Notes under the pieces: generated by a model
What the model was told of the DNA's origin: nothing
Seen by the model: the letters and a program-made list of their open reading frames with translations, nothing else
Databases searched by the model: none
Translations under genes and position numbers: made by a program
Source of the DNA: Hyaloscypha bicolor E
Lineage: Eukaryota > Ascomycota > Leotiomycetes > Helotiales > Hyaloscyphaceae
Assembly: GCF_002865645.1 (NCBI RefSeq)
Contig: NW_020194655.1
Coordinates: forward strand, 248,001-312,000
DNA length: 64,000 nucleotides
Reading direction: 5' to 3'
Part shown: positions 41,501 to 51,989 of the stretch, one piece after another
Layout of the letters: each line of letters begins with the position of its first letter
Position numbering within the stretch: the stretch's first letter is position 1

Positions 41501-43499
41501 TACTTAGTAGTATTACCTAATATATATCCGGTATACTATTATTATTAAAATAGATTATAATAACTTGAAATACTTTATAACTAAGAAAAAACTAAATAGT
41601 TAATAGATAAGATAAGTAAAGGAGCTAGCTGCTTTTAACTTTGTCTTAGAATACTAGCCGGGATATAGTAATTCCGCTAATAGGCTATTAAGGAAGCCAG
41701 ACTTTATAGTAAATATAAATAAAGATACTTTACTATTTATACTTTATAATAAGCTATAGAATATAGAATAGAGAACCCTATAGGTAGTAATAATAGGATA
41801 TTATATTATTCCTATAATATTATAATATAAGGCCTAGGAAAAAGGAAATAAATACTTCTTAATTAGCAAGATACTAAGGAATTCTAAAGAGGAAGTCTAT
41901 TTTAGTAACGGAATAGTACTAGAGATATTACTACTTAAGCCTATTATTAGTATAGCTAGTTATAAATAGTATATACTACGGATTCTAGTTATATAGGTAG
42001 CTAGGTCCGAAATAGTATATAAAAAAAGCAGAGAGATATTACTTAAACTATTATTATAGTACTAAAGGCTTAATTTATTAGTATAATACTAGTAGTATAA
42101 ATAGTTCTTAAAGGGAACCTTTACTAGAGCTATTAAGACTTGGAAACTTAATATATCTGAATTATTAAAATATCGGAATATTATCTATATACTAAATAAG
42201 CCGGCTCTTAAAAAAGAATTACTATAAGCTAACTATAATAATCTTATAGATAGGCATTTTAGTACTAGTAAGATACTAGAGATTCTCTAGAGAAAGTACT
42301 TCTAGTAAAGTATAAAAAAGAATATAAAAGACTATATTAGAACTTGTCTTATATATTAATAAACTAAGGTAAAGAGATATTTATTATATAATATATTTAG
42401 TTTATTTCCTCTTTTCTCTAAGCTATAGTAAGAAATTACTATAGACTTTATTATAGAACTGCCTCTTTCTAGGTTTTATAGTAAAATATATAATTTTATA
42501 CTTATTATTATTAATAGATATATGAAAATAATATAATATATTTTAATTACTAAGGAGGTCTCGGCTCCTGAACTAGTAGAGCTATTTATATATTATATTA
42601 TTAAAGACTTTGGTATATTTATAGGTATAATCTCTAATAGAGGATCTGTTTTTATAAGTAAGTTCTAATTAAGTTTATATTTCTATTTAAAGGTTTAATA
42701 ATAGCTAAATATAATATTTCACCTATAAACTAATAAATAAATAAAGAATCTGAACCAAATTCTAGAATAATACTTGAGGTACTATACTAGCTATTAGTAG
42801 GATAACTAGGTAGTAAAGCTTACTTTTATAGAATTTATATATAATAACTCTATATATTTAATAATAGAAATATTTCTATTCTATATCTTATATGAATTCT
42901 ATTCTAGTATTAAACTATATATTAAGGATAATATTCTAGAAAAAGAAGTACTAGTAATATAGGAAAAAGTATAAAGAATTTAAATAGAACGGAAAGTACT
43001 AGAGAAATAATAGCAAGAAATAGTAGATATATAGAAAAAGTACTATAATAAGAAATATATTAATAAGAAGTTTAAAATATATAATAAAGTCATATTTTAT
43101 ATAAAGAATATTTAATAGCTATAACCTAGTATAAAGCTAGTAAATAGATATCTCGGCCTTTTTAAAGTTCTAGAAGTTATAGGAATATATAGATAGGTAT
43201 ATTACTTGGAATTACTATTATTATATTAGATCTATAATATTTTTTATATTTTTCTTTTAGAACTATAATACCTATAAGCTAGTACTATAGTAGAACTAGA
43301 GCCGGTTAAGATTAAGGGTAAAGAGGAATTCGAGATAGAATCTATTATAGCCTATAGAAAGAATAGAAAAGAAAGAAAGTATCTTATTTATTAAAAGAAC
43401 TATTTACTAGCAGATAATATATAGGAATTACTAAGTAATCTAGAGAATATAGCTTAAGAATTACAAGAATACTTAAAAAAGAATAATATTATAATACTA

Positions 43500-44847
43500 T
43501 TAACTAAATAGAGATATAAAAGATAAATGCTTTTATTAGGAAACTATTAAAAAACTATATGAAAATTATTAAAAACTCTAATTTCTGTATTCTATAAATA
43601 TCTTATTCTTATAACTACTCTCTACTATTCTTATTATTATTCTTATTAGGATTCTCTCGAGAAATAGGTAGTAAATTAGCCTATAAAGCTATTAGCTATT
43701 AGTAAGAAACAAGAAAGAAGTAAACTTATTTAATACCGAAAAATATTAACTATACTATTAAGAGTATTTTATATTTATACCAAGCTAGTAAGAATTACTT
43801 AACTTATTCCTTGGATTATTAGAGGAATCCGTTAGCCTCGAATAATAGCTTTAATATAAGAAGTATATATAGTTTAATATAGAAAAAGGGTAATAATAGC
43901 CTTTTCTTTTTCGGGTAAAGAATAGGAAAGATACTTATATATATTAATAGCTTAAAGAAGGCGGTTTAACCGTATTATATATACTTGAGAAATCTTGAAT
44001 AGTATTAGAATAAGAAATAAAAGAAGGAATTTATAATTTATAGGATTATATTTCTTATTTTTGGAATAGTAGTAATTATATACCGAGCAATTATTACTCT
44101 TAATATAAGTGAGGTCAGGAAACTTAGTAATATTCTTAGAATATTAAAGATAGTAAGGGCGAATTAAGGATATAGGAATATTGGCCGAATAGGTAGTAAT
44201 AGGCTAATAAGTACCAAGAGAAGTGTTTATCTTAATGGATAAAGAAGTAGAAGAGGGAATTGGAAGGGGACTTGAATGAAGCTTAAATAAGGCTTGAAGG
44301 AGCTTGAAGAAGGCTTAAAGAAGGAAGGCAAGGGACGAGGAGGAGCTAGGTATGGTATTATGGTTGAGGAAAAGGAAGGTTAGTTAGTGGGAAAAGGGAG
44401 GCCTTTTTATAATACCTTCTCCCCGAATAGTGATTACGAATTTGGAACCGGCTTTATACTAGGAATACCCAGAAAATTCTAAAGAAGGGATTTATGAATA
44501 AACCAGAAGATCAGATTAACTTTTCCAAGCTCTTAGGCCTATAGAGTAATGATTTATTTGCGAATGGAGGCTAAGTTGGGATTTATGAACTAATTAGGAG
44601 ATCGGATGAGCTTTATGTCCAATAGTATATACTATATTCGTACTACCTTTGCAAGGGGGAATCGCCAGAGGCGATTTGCGAACTAGCTAGGAAGGGTTAG
44701 TGAACTGTATTCTCAACTCCATTACCTGGCGTAATAATGGGGTAATTATGGGGAGTCTTTGGGGAAAGCCAGTGGCCAGGAAAGTTTCAGGGAGACATTT
44801 GTAAAGCTATTCGCAGTTTTCCCAGGCCTCTTGGGGACAAGGGCCCA
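43500..44847 (+). other. non-coding 3' region of the Gypsy element
   Basis: After the chromodomain stop the sequence grows steadily less AT-rich towards the LTR. It holds a purine-rich stretch of imperfect repeats of gcttgaa/aagg words at about 44,255-44,345 and a hairpin AATCGCC/GGCGATT (44,660-44,676). No ORF. Confidence 0.6.
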
Positions 44848-44860
44848 GAGGGGGGGTTAA

Positions 44861-45163
44861 TGTAATAGGTATACGTGATGGCGTATGGACAGGTATCAGA
44901 TGTCGTGGATCTAGTTTCCTATTTTGGGTATAGCTTGCGATCGGAATCGTATGGATCGTATGGGATTTCCTAATTAAGTAAAGGGCTTCGCATGCCTGGC
45001 TAAGTACTAGGGAATATATAGGGAGACGCTCCTAGCTTTGGAAGGGGTATTGATTAGTCTCTTGTTGGAATTAATTCTTGGAATCAGTTATACTTGCAAG
45101 CGTTACTCCGCAGCTTACTTACCTTGACTACTTGTGCATTACCCTGCTATTACGTGCCTTACA
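44861..45163 (+). repeat. 3' LTR of Gypsy chromovirus
   Basis: 303 bp from TGTAATAGGTATACG to CCTTACA (canonical TG...CA). It is preceded by a polypurine tract agaggggggg (44,848-44,857), the usual plus-strand primer site. Much less mutated than its 5' partner. Confidence 0.95.
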
Positions 45164-45609
45164 CGAAGTCATTATATGAATGCCTTATTAAATTGGGTAC
45201 TACTCGAGAGAAATACCTAATAATTAATATAATATACCTCTATTAGATATATAAATAATGAGAAATCGCAGAAGTCAAGTAAATTAAGGGAGAATTGAAT
45301 CCTACTAATTCCATAACGAAATCGAAGCTAATAAATACCCTCAAGCGCCTAATTAATACGAATACTATATAATTGGATATAGAGAAATGGGTCGAGTACG
45401 AATAGGGCGGAAAATAGATATATGGAATAGGAGGATATTATAGGAGGGGAAGTCACGTGCAAAAGGCCATAGCCTTTGGTATGTAACCAAAACCTCAGAA
45501 GCGACATGGATATATAGAGCGTTTGGGAAATCTGGCACTAGGCCGGATTAGGGAATTTGCATGCGATCGGAGGGAGATACTGTTTTTCGCGTTTTTAGAG
45601 AGTTTCTAG

Positions 45610-45891
45610 TATTAGTATAGCTATTCCTCTGGGAGTCACGTGCGTAGTCACGGGATACGGGATACGGGATATGGGCAATGGGATATAGGATACGGGACAT
45701 GGTCATGTAACCTCACATCCCATTAGTGACTCGACTAGTAGACTAGACCCCTTTAGGCTTAGCAGATTTAGGGATCGCATATTAACACCACAATACTGCG
45801 ATCCCTACTTCTGAATAATAACTTCACCAACCTTACGCAATTAGCATTCCACGACTACGTAACAGTGCTATGCGTTCCTGGTGAACCGATA
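45610..45891 (+). repeat. 3' LTR of plus-strand Copia
   Basis: 282 bp starting TATTAGTATAGC (TGTTGGTACAGC after G-to-A and C-to-T) and ending GAACCGATA. It is 21 bp shorter than the 5' LTR because of fewer GGGATATGGGCAAT-type units at about 45,645-45,707. Confidence 0.93.
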
Positions 45892-45896
45892 GTATA

Positions 45897-46599
45897 ATAT
45901 TAAGATATTTAAAGTAAAGAAAGTAAACTTAGTATTACCGAAATTTATATTATATAAAATCGCCTCTAAAGACTTTAAAGAGATATTTTAGAATAATAAG
46001 ACTAAGTTATTTAACTTTATTATATATAAGCAAATATGGATCCAAAATAGCTTTCAAAGAAATTCTAGTCAGAGCCAAAATGGTATTTGTACTAAGAAAC
46101 AAGACGGGGAAAGTATAACCGGGCTTTAAAAGAGCCAAACCGAGCCCCTTTGGGCGCTAAAATGGCCTCTTAATATATGCTTAGGCTAACCCCTGCCGCC
46201 ATCCACTTTTGCTCACTATTGCTCACCCACTTCTCACCTTTGCGTCACCCTAACTCACCTTAGCTCACCTAGTATTGCCGATAAAGCAGCCCTGCTCACC
46301 TTTCCGAACAGAAACAGATTTCGTACAGGTGAGGATTCAGGTTAAACAACCAGTTGTTATTTTGGCATTTGCGTTGGATAATCTGTTCAATGTTTTGTCG
46401 GGGACTGCGGCTTATACTGCTGTTTTGGTGGTGTTTGTTGGGACTAGTAGTCCGTGAGTTGAAAGTTTGGGCAACTCCTGTTTACCTTTACTTGGTGCGC
46501 GTGATTTTTGGGCAGATTCAAGGAAATGGGAAGCTTTGGCGGGTTTGGTATTGAACAATTTTAGTTAAACTGTATACGTTCCTCACCTCTTCTTCTTCG
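45897..46599. other. intergenic, transposon edge to HET gene
   Basis: AT-rich up to about 46,040, then normal composition. 46,200-46,300 contains several closely spaced CTCACC/GCTCAC words. Short frames at 46,275-46,554 overlap one another and are not supported as genes. The 3' untranslated region of the HET gene probably lies at the right end. Confidence 0.5.
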
Positions 46600-48489
46600 T
46601 CACTTCAACCAGAACGCCGTGAAATCTTCACCCTTCGCCGTTTCGAGATACTCTCCTTGCATAATCCCGTGAATATACGCCTCCCCAACAAAGCTCCCCG
46701 GAGTATCCGCCACATCAGGTTCAGGCTGCCGAAAAATATACGCCGCTGCCCCCGAGTACACGATGCAGGCCAAATCTCCTACCTTTGTTTTCTGCGGTGC
46801 CAGTCCAAAATATCCAGTCGTGGTGGTTATAAAGGTCCGCTTTGCGCACCGACTCACAACCGAATTACTGTAATCTTGGACTCTCTTGGCAGACTCTGGT
46901 TTCAGATTCGAAGCACCATCAGAAATCTTTTCTCGATCAACCCAAGTATCAAAGGCGGCTTTGACGTTGTCGCCGAGCTCTTCTCCATTGATTGTTCTGT
47001 TCGCAGCTACGGTTCTGGAGAATGCTTCTTCATAACCACCATTGGAGGCGGCATAAGCTTTTGATTTGGAGTTACGCACGTGCTCCATCCATCGCAAAGA
47101 GGCTTTCTTGGTTGCATCGAGTCGTTCAGCCCTGCGCAGTGCGCTCACCTCAAGGTCATCTCCAGTGTATACAGGCACTTCAGGTGTTTCCTCAGTCCCA
47201 ACTCCATCAACAAAATCAACCGTGTCCACAACAAATCCATGCAGGAAAAGTATTTCCTTGTCTTTTGAAAACATGAACTCGGGCTTTTCTTCTCGATCTC
47301 GTCCAAAGAGCCATTTCTCGGTAGGCGGCCGAAAAAAGCTCTTCATTGGGTATGGTGAGAATCCGAACCCAATAAAGGATTGGAATAATGCTTTTGAGTT
47401 CCAATCAGGACACCACGATGGCAGCCCAAAAGAAGTATCTTTCTCAACCTGTCCTTGATGTAAATGCAACAACCCTCCCTCGAGAAAGCAAAGTCTCGTT
47501 GCTTCAAGTAAGACCATTCGGTCGGATTTGGCGGCCGGGTCATACTCGACAGTGATCTGATTCCGGGTCTCTTCTGCGATCAACCCCAAAAGCGCGTAAA
47601 CTTTGTCCCTCAGGTGCAAACTTTGAAACAGGGCCACATCCATCAGCCACAACCCTAAATGTCCGCCAAGCCATCTTCTCCGATGATACTCAAACATAGA
47701 TGTAAACGGACACTCTCTCCAAAGGCTGCGAAGCGGCCTGAATCGTTCCCTATCCGCATTTTCGGCATCCCAGTGAAGATTCCTGAAGACAACGAACCTT
47801 TCGAATTTGACCTCTTCGGCTCCACATTTCACTATTGCATTCGGCGAAAGCATCATCTCTTGAATTACCCACATTCTCTTCCACCAATCTCTCTTGAGCA
47901 GATGTCCGAGGCCCTCCAATGCCAGCGACGGGATCTCGGGGTCGTAGTCGTCGAAATAGGGTTTATCAACTATAGATAACAACTTCATGGCCTCGTCGCT
48001 GTGATTCTCCGCTTCACCCAACCATAAAAATGTCCATAAGTTCGCATGTAGATAGATGTCACCCATCATCTGCACTTGGTAACTCTTTTCTGTACTGTCT
48101 GTCTGATTGATGCAGATGGCATCAATCCAGATACTGGTGGCCTTCTTTTCTGCCCGAAGCCGGTTTAGGGCAATCTCTAAGCTAGCTGTGATGGTGGTGT
48201 CAACGCCGTTGATTCGAATTGGACGTCGATTGTGCCAGTCCCCCCAGACGTACGACAATGCCGTGTAATCAGTGTCCAAGTTGGCGACGTGAAGTTCTCC
48301 AGTCAGTAATGAACTTGGATCCATGTTGTCGTATACTGATAACAAACGGATTTGTTTCTTCGAAGCGTCAAGTGGAGGATGTGATCCATATATTTCTAGG
48401 GCTTCCTTCGCCAGACCTTCTTGGATTGCCTTCGTTAATTCGGCCTTTTGACCAGCCTGGTCCTTATGATAGTCAGACTGGCCAGTCAT
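46600..48489 (-). CDS. HET-domain (heterokaryon incompatibility) protein
   Basis: A single-exon gene of 629 codons. The open frame extends up to 48,597, but that first codon is TTG; the first ATG is at 48,489 with A at -3 (TTCAAAATGACT), so I chose it. The HET signature is clear: IRLLSVYD near residue 47, ALSYVWGD at 77-84 and IWIDAICINQTD near 120-131, followed by the QVQMMGDIY strand. The last 400 or so residues carry no motif I recognise, which is usual for this family. HET-domain proteins act in nonself recognition and can cause programmed cell death on fusion of incompatible hyphae; whether this one is a real incompatibility factor cannot be told, since genomes hold many. The frame is intact although a large transposon nest ends only 700 bp from its stop. 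Confidence 0.92.
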   Translation of the reverse strand: MTGQSDYHKDQAGQKAELTKAIQEGLAKEALEIYGSHPPLDASKKQIRLLSVYDNMDPSSLLTGELHVANLDTDYTALSYVWGDWHNRRPIRINGVDTTITASLEIALNRLRAEKKATSIWIDAICINQTDSTEKSYQVQMMGDIYLHANLWTFLWLGEAENHSDEAMKLLSIVDKPYFDDYDPEIPSLALEGLGHLLKRDWWKRMWVIQEMMLSPNAIVKCGAEEVKFERFVVFRNLHWDAENADRERFRPLRSLWRECPFTSMFEYHRRRWLGGHLGLWLMDVALFQSLHLRDKVYALLGLIAEETRNQITVEYDPAAKSDRMVLLEATRLCFLEGGLLHLHQGQVEKDTSFGLPSWCPDWNSKALFQSFIGFGFSPYPMKSFFRPPTEKWLFGRDREEKPEFMFSKDKEILFLHGFVVDTVDFVDGVGTEETPEVPVYTGDDLEVSALRRAERLDATKKASLRWMEHVRNSKSKAYAASNGGYEEAFSRTVAANRTINGEELGDNVKAAFDTWVDREKISDGASNLKPESAKRVQDYSNSVVSRCAKRTFITTTTGYFGLAPQKTKVGDLACIVYSGAAAYIFRQPEPDVADTPGSFVGEAYIHGIMQGEYLETAKGEDFTAFWLK

Positions 48490-50157
48490 TTTGAAAGAAA
48501 CAGATGTGAGTTCAAGGTAAATGTAGATCTCAGCCCTGCAAAAGTCTTGTATGCGGTGGGGTAATTTTGCTTTTTGAGCGCTATTGCCAAAACCCAACCA
48601 CTAATGCTCCTCCACGCGCTATTCTGATTAGTGATCCTTCAGCTCCGCCTTGGCAGTGGCTGCTTCGTGACACCTTATATTTTTATCGTCTTTCATTACA
48701 TTACAAAATAAGAAAAGCATCACGTACATGGAATATTGGTCTTATATTGTAATTTGTTTCTGACTCAGGAATAGTAGAATTATTAGACCTTTAGAAGAGC
48801 TAGGCTGAATCATGCGCCTCGCTTGTTTTCCGGGCTTCTGCTTTAATCCCTAGATTTCTGTGAGTAGATGGTCCCGAATTAGAGGCTTTGATATTAATCC
48901 GTTATTATTTTATTTTTAACTCAGTTCTTACGGGCCTTGATTTTCGAGGAGGCTCGCTTTTGGCGGTGGAGACTATAGTGCAGAATAACAAATCACATAC
49001 AGCATATTGGAGCTTGTACCAGGCCAGGAGGTGGAAAATACATATTACCTTCAATAAATGCATTCAATGGTTCACTGCACTCATATTCCTAGGATATAGA
49101 GGATGCACTGCATATAACTCGTAGCCCCTATTTTCTACCTCGCTTACTTATCCCGTAACAAGTTGCCCCTTTTCACTTAGCGAAATTGACCAACCATCCC
49201 AAAACTTCAACTCCAGAGACGAATGAGACCTCCAAATTCACAAAAGGGAGGAATCGTTCTCCTTGAGCGATTGAAGAGAAAGAGAGTGGCCTTCTCAATG
49301 TACGGCATGTGACGGAAAGCCTTTTTAAAATAACCTGGGATACTTTGTGATTGCACAAGCGGCATGCTTGGCGTAGCTCTAAATCGGAATACAGTCATTA
49401 ACAGGAATACGATTCAAGAGTAAGACCCATAGCCAGGGGCTGGGACAAATTTCTCGGCTCATTTTCTTTATTTGATCGGGGTGGCATTTGCCTGCGAGGT
49501 TGGCTATTTGAGAAAATAATGCTGATGGTTCCAACCCCGTCTCTCAGTATGTGAGCTTTTCAGTACTTTGGAATCCTAATATGAGACCTCGCAGTGTGGA
49601 TCTCTATCCGCTAGCAGGATTTGCTCCGTCTTGGTATCTCTCTTTGCCTCTGTGACGCCAACTGAATTCATCTATTCCTTGGGAGCACATGGGTAATTTT
49701 TGTAGATTTTTGTATCTGATGATTGAGAGGTTACAGTGGTATGGCTTAGTAGATCAGCAGGATTTTAGGAACATTTGTTAGCATCACGGAAGAAGAATGC
49801 CACTCTTAATGAGAGGATGAGGTCACTGAAGTGAATCCGGAACTACATTTGTTCTGGTTTAGTCCCGAATTGCTTCCAATTCACGAATGTAAGATTATCA
49901 CCGCAAAAAAAAAAAAAAAAAAAATTGCTGCACCTTAGCCCCTAATGCACCTAGCTCGCCCATCTCTTACTGCCCGAGTGAAGCATGCGCCTGGTTGCAA
50001 TGCCCCTTTAATTAATTAGTACAACAATGACGAGCATTTTTCTTATAAAGGAAATTAATAGAGTTATAGTATAATATACTGATAGTAGCTCCTTATTCTC
50101 TGTTTAAAGAAATACATTGTTGCAGGCAATTTCTCTCAAATTATAATAAAAACTGCT
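48490..50157. other. gene-free stretch upstream of the HET gene
   Basis: Contains the HET promoter, then about 1.5 kb with only short overlapping frames without recognisable domains. A run of 20 A lies at 49,905-49,924. The last 150 bp is AT-rich. No RNA gene was seen. Confidence 0.5.
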
Positions 50158-50172
50158 ACTACCCTGCTATTG

Positions 50173-50200
50173 AAAACGCTGCCGCTGGCAGCAGCGTTTT
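50173..50200. repeat. 10-bp hairpin followed by a T run
   Basis: AAAACGCTGC (50,173-50,182) pairs exactly with GCAGCGTTTT (50,191-50,200); T continues to 50,211. It resembles a terminator but is probably part of a small repetitive element, since related stems recur at 50,252-50,277 (AAACACTGC/GCAGCGTTT, one mismatch) and about 50,604-50,626 (AAACGC/GCGTTT). Confidence 0.8.
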
Positions 50201-50447
50201 TTTTTTTTTTTGCCTTGTGAAAACCGAGATTTACTATTCGCGAGGTAAAATAAACACTGCTGCTCGCGGCAGCGTTTTTAAGGAGATTGCCCCTTGTTCA
50301 GAAAATTTGGGTAGTGGGGGAGGGCTAACTAATAAGGATCTTGTATACTTAATTAATTGCTTGCTAATTAATTGCCTATTAAGTAGTCTCCTTACTTCCT
50401 TTATTATTAATCTTTATATTGCCTTTCTAAAATATATCCTAGATGTG

Positions 50448-50583
50448 CTATTCCCCAATGGGCTATGCCAGTAAGGAATATATGGCTATTCCCAAATGGG
50501 TTATGCCAGTGGGGAATATAGCTATTCGCGTATGGGCTATGCCAGTGAGGAATATATGACTATTTGCGTGTGGCACATGCTGG
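50448..50583. repeat. tandem repeat of a 36-38 bp unit, about 3.6 copies
   Basis: Units start at 50,448, 50,486, 50,522 and 50,560. Each begins CTATTC or CTATTT and the first three contain ATGCCAGT followed by GGAATATA. Copies are diverged, so the array is old. Related words in reverse orientation occur at about 50,700-50,730 (atgcccattcgtgaatagg), suggesting a fold-back element. Confidence 0.8.
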
Positions 50584-50908
50584 TCACGTGCACCAGCAGA
50601 AAAAAACGCAGCGCCCCGCAGCGTTTATTTTCGGAATGAATGGCGTATGCCATTCGCAAATTAAGGTGCCAGCTAAGAATAGGGTAACTTCCTCGAAGAT
50701 CATATGCCCATTCGTGAATAGGATAATTCGTTGTTGAACCAGAACACATCTGTCCAGCTATCATATCTGTGGTGAATAGTCTAATAAGCCGACTCCGCCT
50801 TCAAAGCTCACCTCCAAAACCACGAAACGAGTTTGGATGTTACACAGCTTTTTTAAGCCCCTCTGACCAAAGACGACCCAGCACTGACTCCATAAACCTC
50901 GCTTCATC
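50584..50908. other. intergenic, upstream of the SGNH gene
   Basis: Holds the third GC-rich stem of the hairpin group and probably the SGNH promoter. A CACGTG E-box is at 50,585-50,590. No gene seen. Confidence 0.4.
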
Positions 50909-51989
50909 ATGCGTGGTGTTTCGCTTGGCGTCGCCTTCTGGCTCTTACTGATTAGTATGTATGCAATCACATCCTTAGACTATCATTTACCAAGTTTCCA
51001 GCCTCCGCATTACAGTTTTCGGGGTCCAATACCACAAACATCCTCGCTGTGCCTGAAGTTCCTGTGTCACGCCTTGCATTCAGTTGGAACAACCTCCAGT
51101 TCAGAATATGCCCCTTGGCGGCTCGATCGTTAACGGCTATCGGTCCACAGACGGGAACGGATTTCGCGATGGCCTGCGTAGGCAACTTATTGCTGATGAC
51201 GCCCGAGTGAATATGATTGGCAGCAAGAAAACTGGAGCAATGATTGATAACGACGTAATTCTCTCACGGCAACAAATTATACAACGATGCTGACTTTCCA
51301 TTCTAGAATGGAGGATGGCCAGGCTACGTTATTGCCCAGACGTTCCACACAACCGACTACTCCATCCCTTCTCAACCCAACGTCGTCCTACTACACGTCG
51401 GTTCGAATGACATGACAGTCGACGATGCTGCTGCTACTTCCACCGCCCATCTTCGATTAGCTACCATCATTGATAAGCTCTTTGATTCTATCTCAGGCGT
51501 AACGATAATTGCATCTACACTCCTGCCAAGAATCGACCCTACGATCAACGCGAGGACCCAGATTTATAACGGCAACATCCCCGGGGTTGTCCAACAACGC
51601 CAGCGTCAAGGAAAGAAGATACTCTATGTTGACTTCTCTTCATCTTGGTTCAGCACAGCCGATATCCATGCCGATGATGGGTAAGTCTTGCCAACGGTAG
51701 TACACCAGCAGTACCCCTTCACCAGTTAACAAGATTACAGACTCCATCCTACCGACGCAGAATATCTGAAGATGGCAACTGTTTGGAACGGTAAGTACCT
51801 GGCTTCCAGAGACACGTTCAAGTCTTGAAATAGGGCTAAATTACTTTAGAGGGCATACAACTTACTCATACACAAGGATGGCTAACACCGCCAAACGCAG
51901 TGCCTGGTCTCTCGGACACCGTGAACGATCCCTTGGACCTAATAATACAACGCGTTGTAACACTGTTGGGTATTTCAATGGTCAAATAG
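50909..51989 (+). pseudogene. secreted SGNH/GDSL hydrolase, apparent one-base frameshift
   Basis: Best model: exons 50,909-50,954, 51,002-51,254, 51,307-51,680, 51,741-51,790 and 51,850-51,989, all introns GT...AG, 47-60 bp. It opens with a signal peptide (MRGVSLGVAFWLLLI). SGNH blocks are present: MPLGGSIVNG (catalytic Ser), HVGSNDM (Asn), and DG|LHPTD (Asp-His) formed across the third intron. Joining exon 2 to the catalytic block needs one extra base at about 51,107: upstream the frame reads NNLQFRI, and MPLGGS follows in the next frame. Total exon length is 863 nt, one short of 288 codons (287 residues). No alternative intron repaired this without a stop. So it is either a recent pseudogene or a sequencing error. 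Family role: extracellular ester hydrolysis of acylated carbohydrates or lipids; substrate unknown. Confidence 0.8.

Larger units (their letters stand above)
38204..45163 (+). mobile_element. Ty3/Gypsy chromovirus nested in Copia
   Basis: A 6,960-bp element with 303-bp LTRs, flanked by TGAAG (38,199-38,203) and CGAAG (45,164-45,168), a 5-bp target duplication differing by one C-to-T. Degraded domains follow Gypsy order: gag capsid region (about 38,840-39,480), two CCHC knuckles (39,609-39,735), protease (about 39,840-40,100), reverse transcriptase (about 40,490-41,050, with the YLDD box changed to YLDN near 40,880), RNase H (about 41,290-41,700), integrase with zinc finger (42,255-42,370) and core (42,446-42,760, LQTNKQTENLN), then a chromodomain-like tail (about 43,318-43,460). 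The tail places it in the chromoviruses, which are thought to target heterochromatin. About 1.4 kb of non-coding sequence precedes the 3' LTR. Coding regions are inactivated. Confidence 0.95.
32625..45891 (+). mobile_element. Ty1/Copia element, plus strand, split by a Gypsy element
   Basis: LTRs at 32,625-32,927 and 45,610-45,891 are flanked by a perfect 5-bp duplication GTATA (32,620-32,624 and 45,892-45,896). Leaving out the Gypsy insert, the element is about 6.3 kb and collinear with the minus-strand copies. In degraded form it carries a CCHC-type region (about 34,800-34,940), a protease motif like INTGVSRYL (about 35,350-35,400), integrase (about 35,800-36,360, then its C-terminal part to about 36,720), reverse transcriptase (about 36,870-37,640; the aspartate box near 37,470 has become NN), and RNase H interrupted at 38,203 and resumed at 45,169-45,420. 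This order identifies Copia. Coding frames are full of stops, whereas the first 750 bp and the last 500 bp are nearly unmutated. Confidence 0.95.

Noticed and set aside
46657..47458. Several plus-strand ORFs of 90-135 codons
   Set aside because: They mirror the intact HET gene on the minus strand.
48490..48597. N-terminal extension of the HET protein
   Set aside because: The upstream codon is TTG and the sequence reads like a 5' leader; ATG at 48,489 has a good context.
50191..50211. Hairpin plus T run as a bacterial-type terminator
   Set aside because: The surrounding genes are clearly fungal with introns; the stem recurs nearby as part of a repeat cluster.
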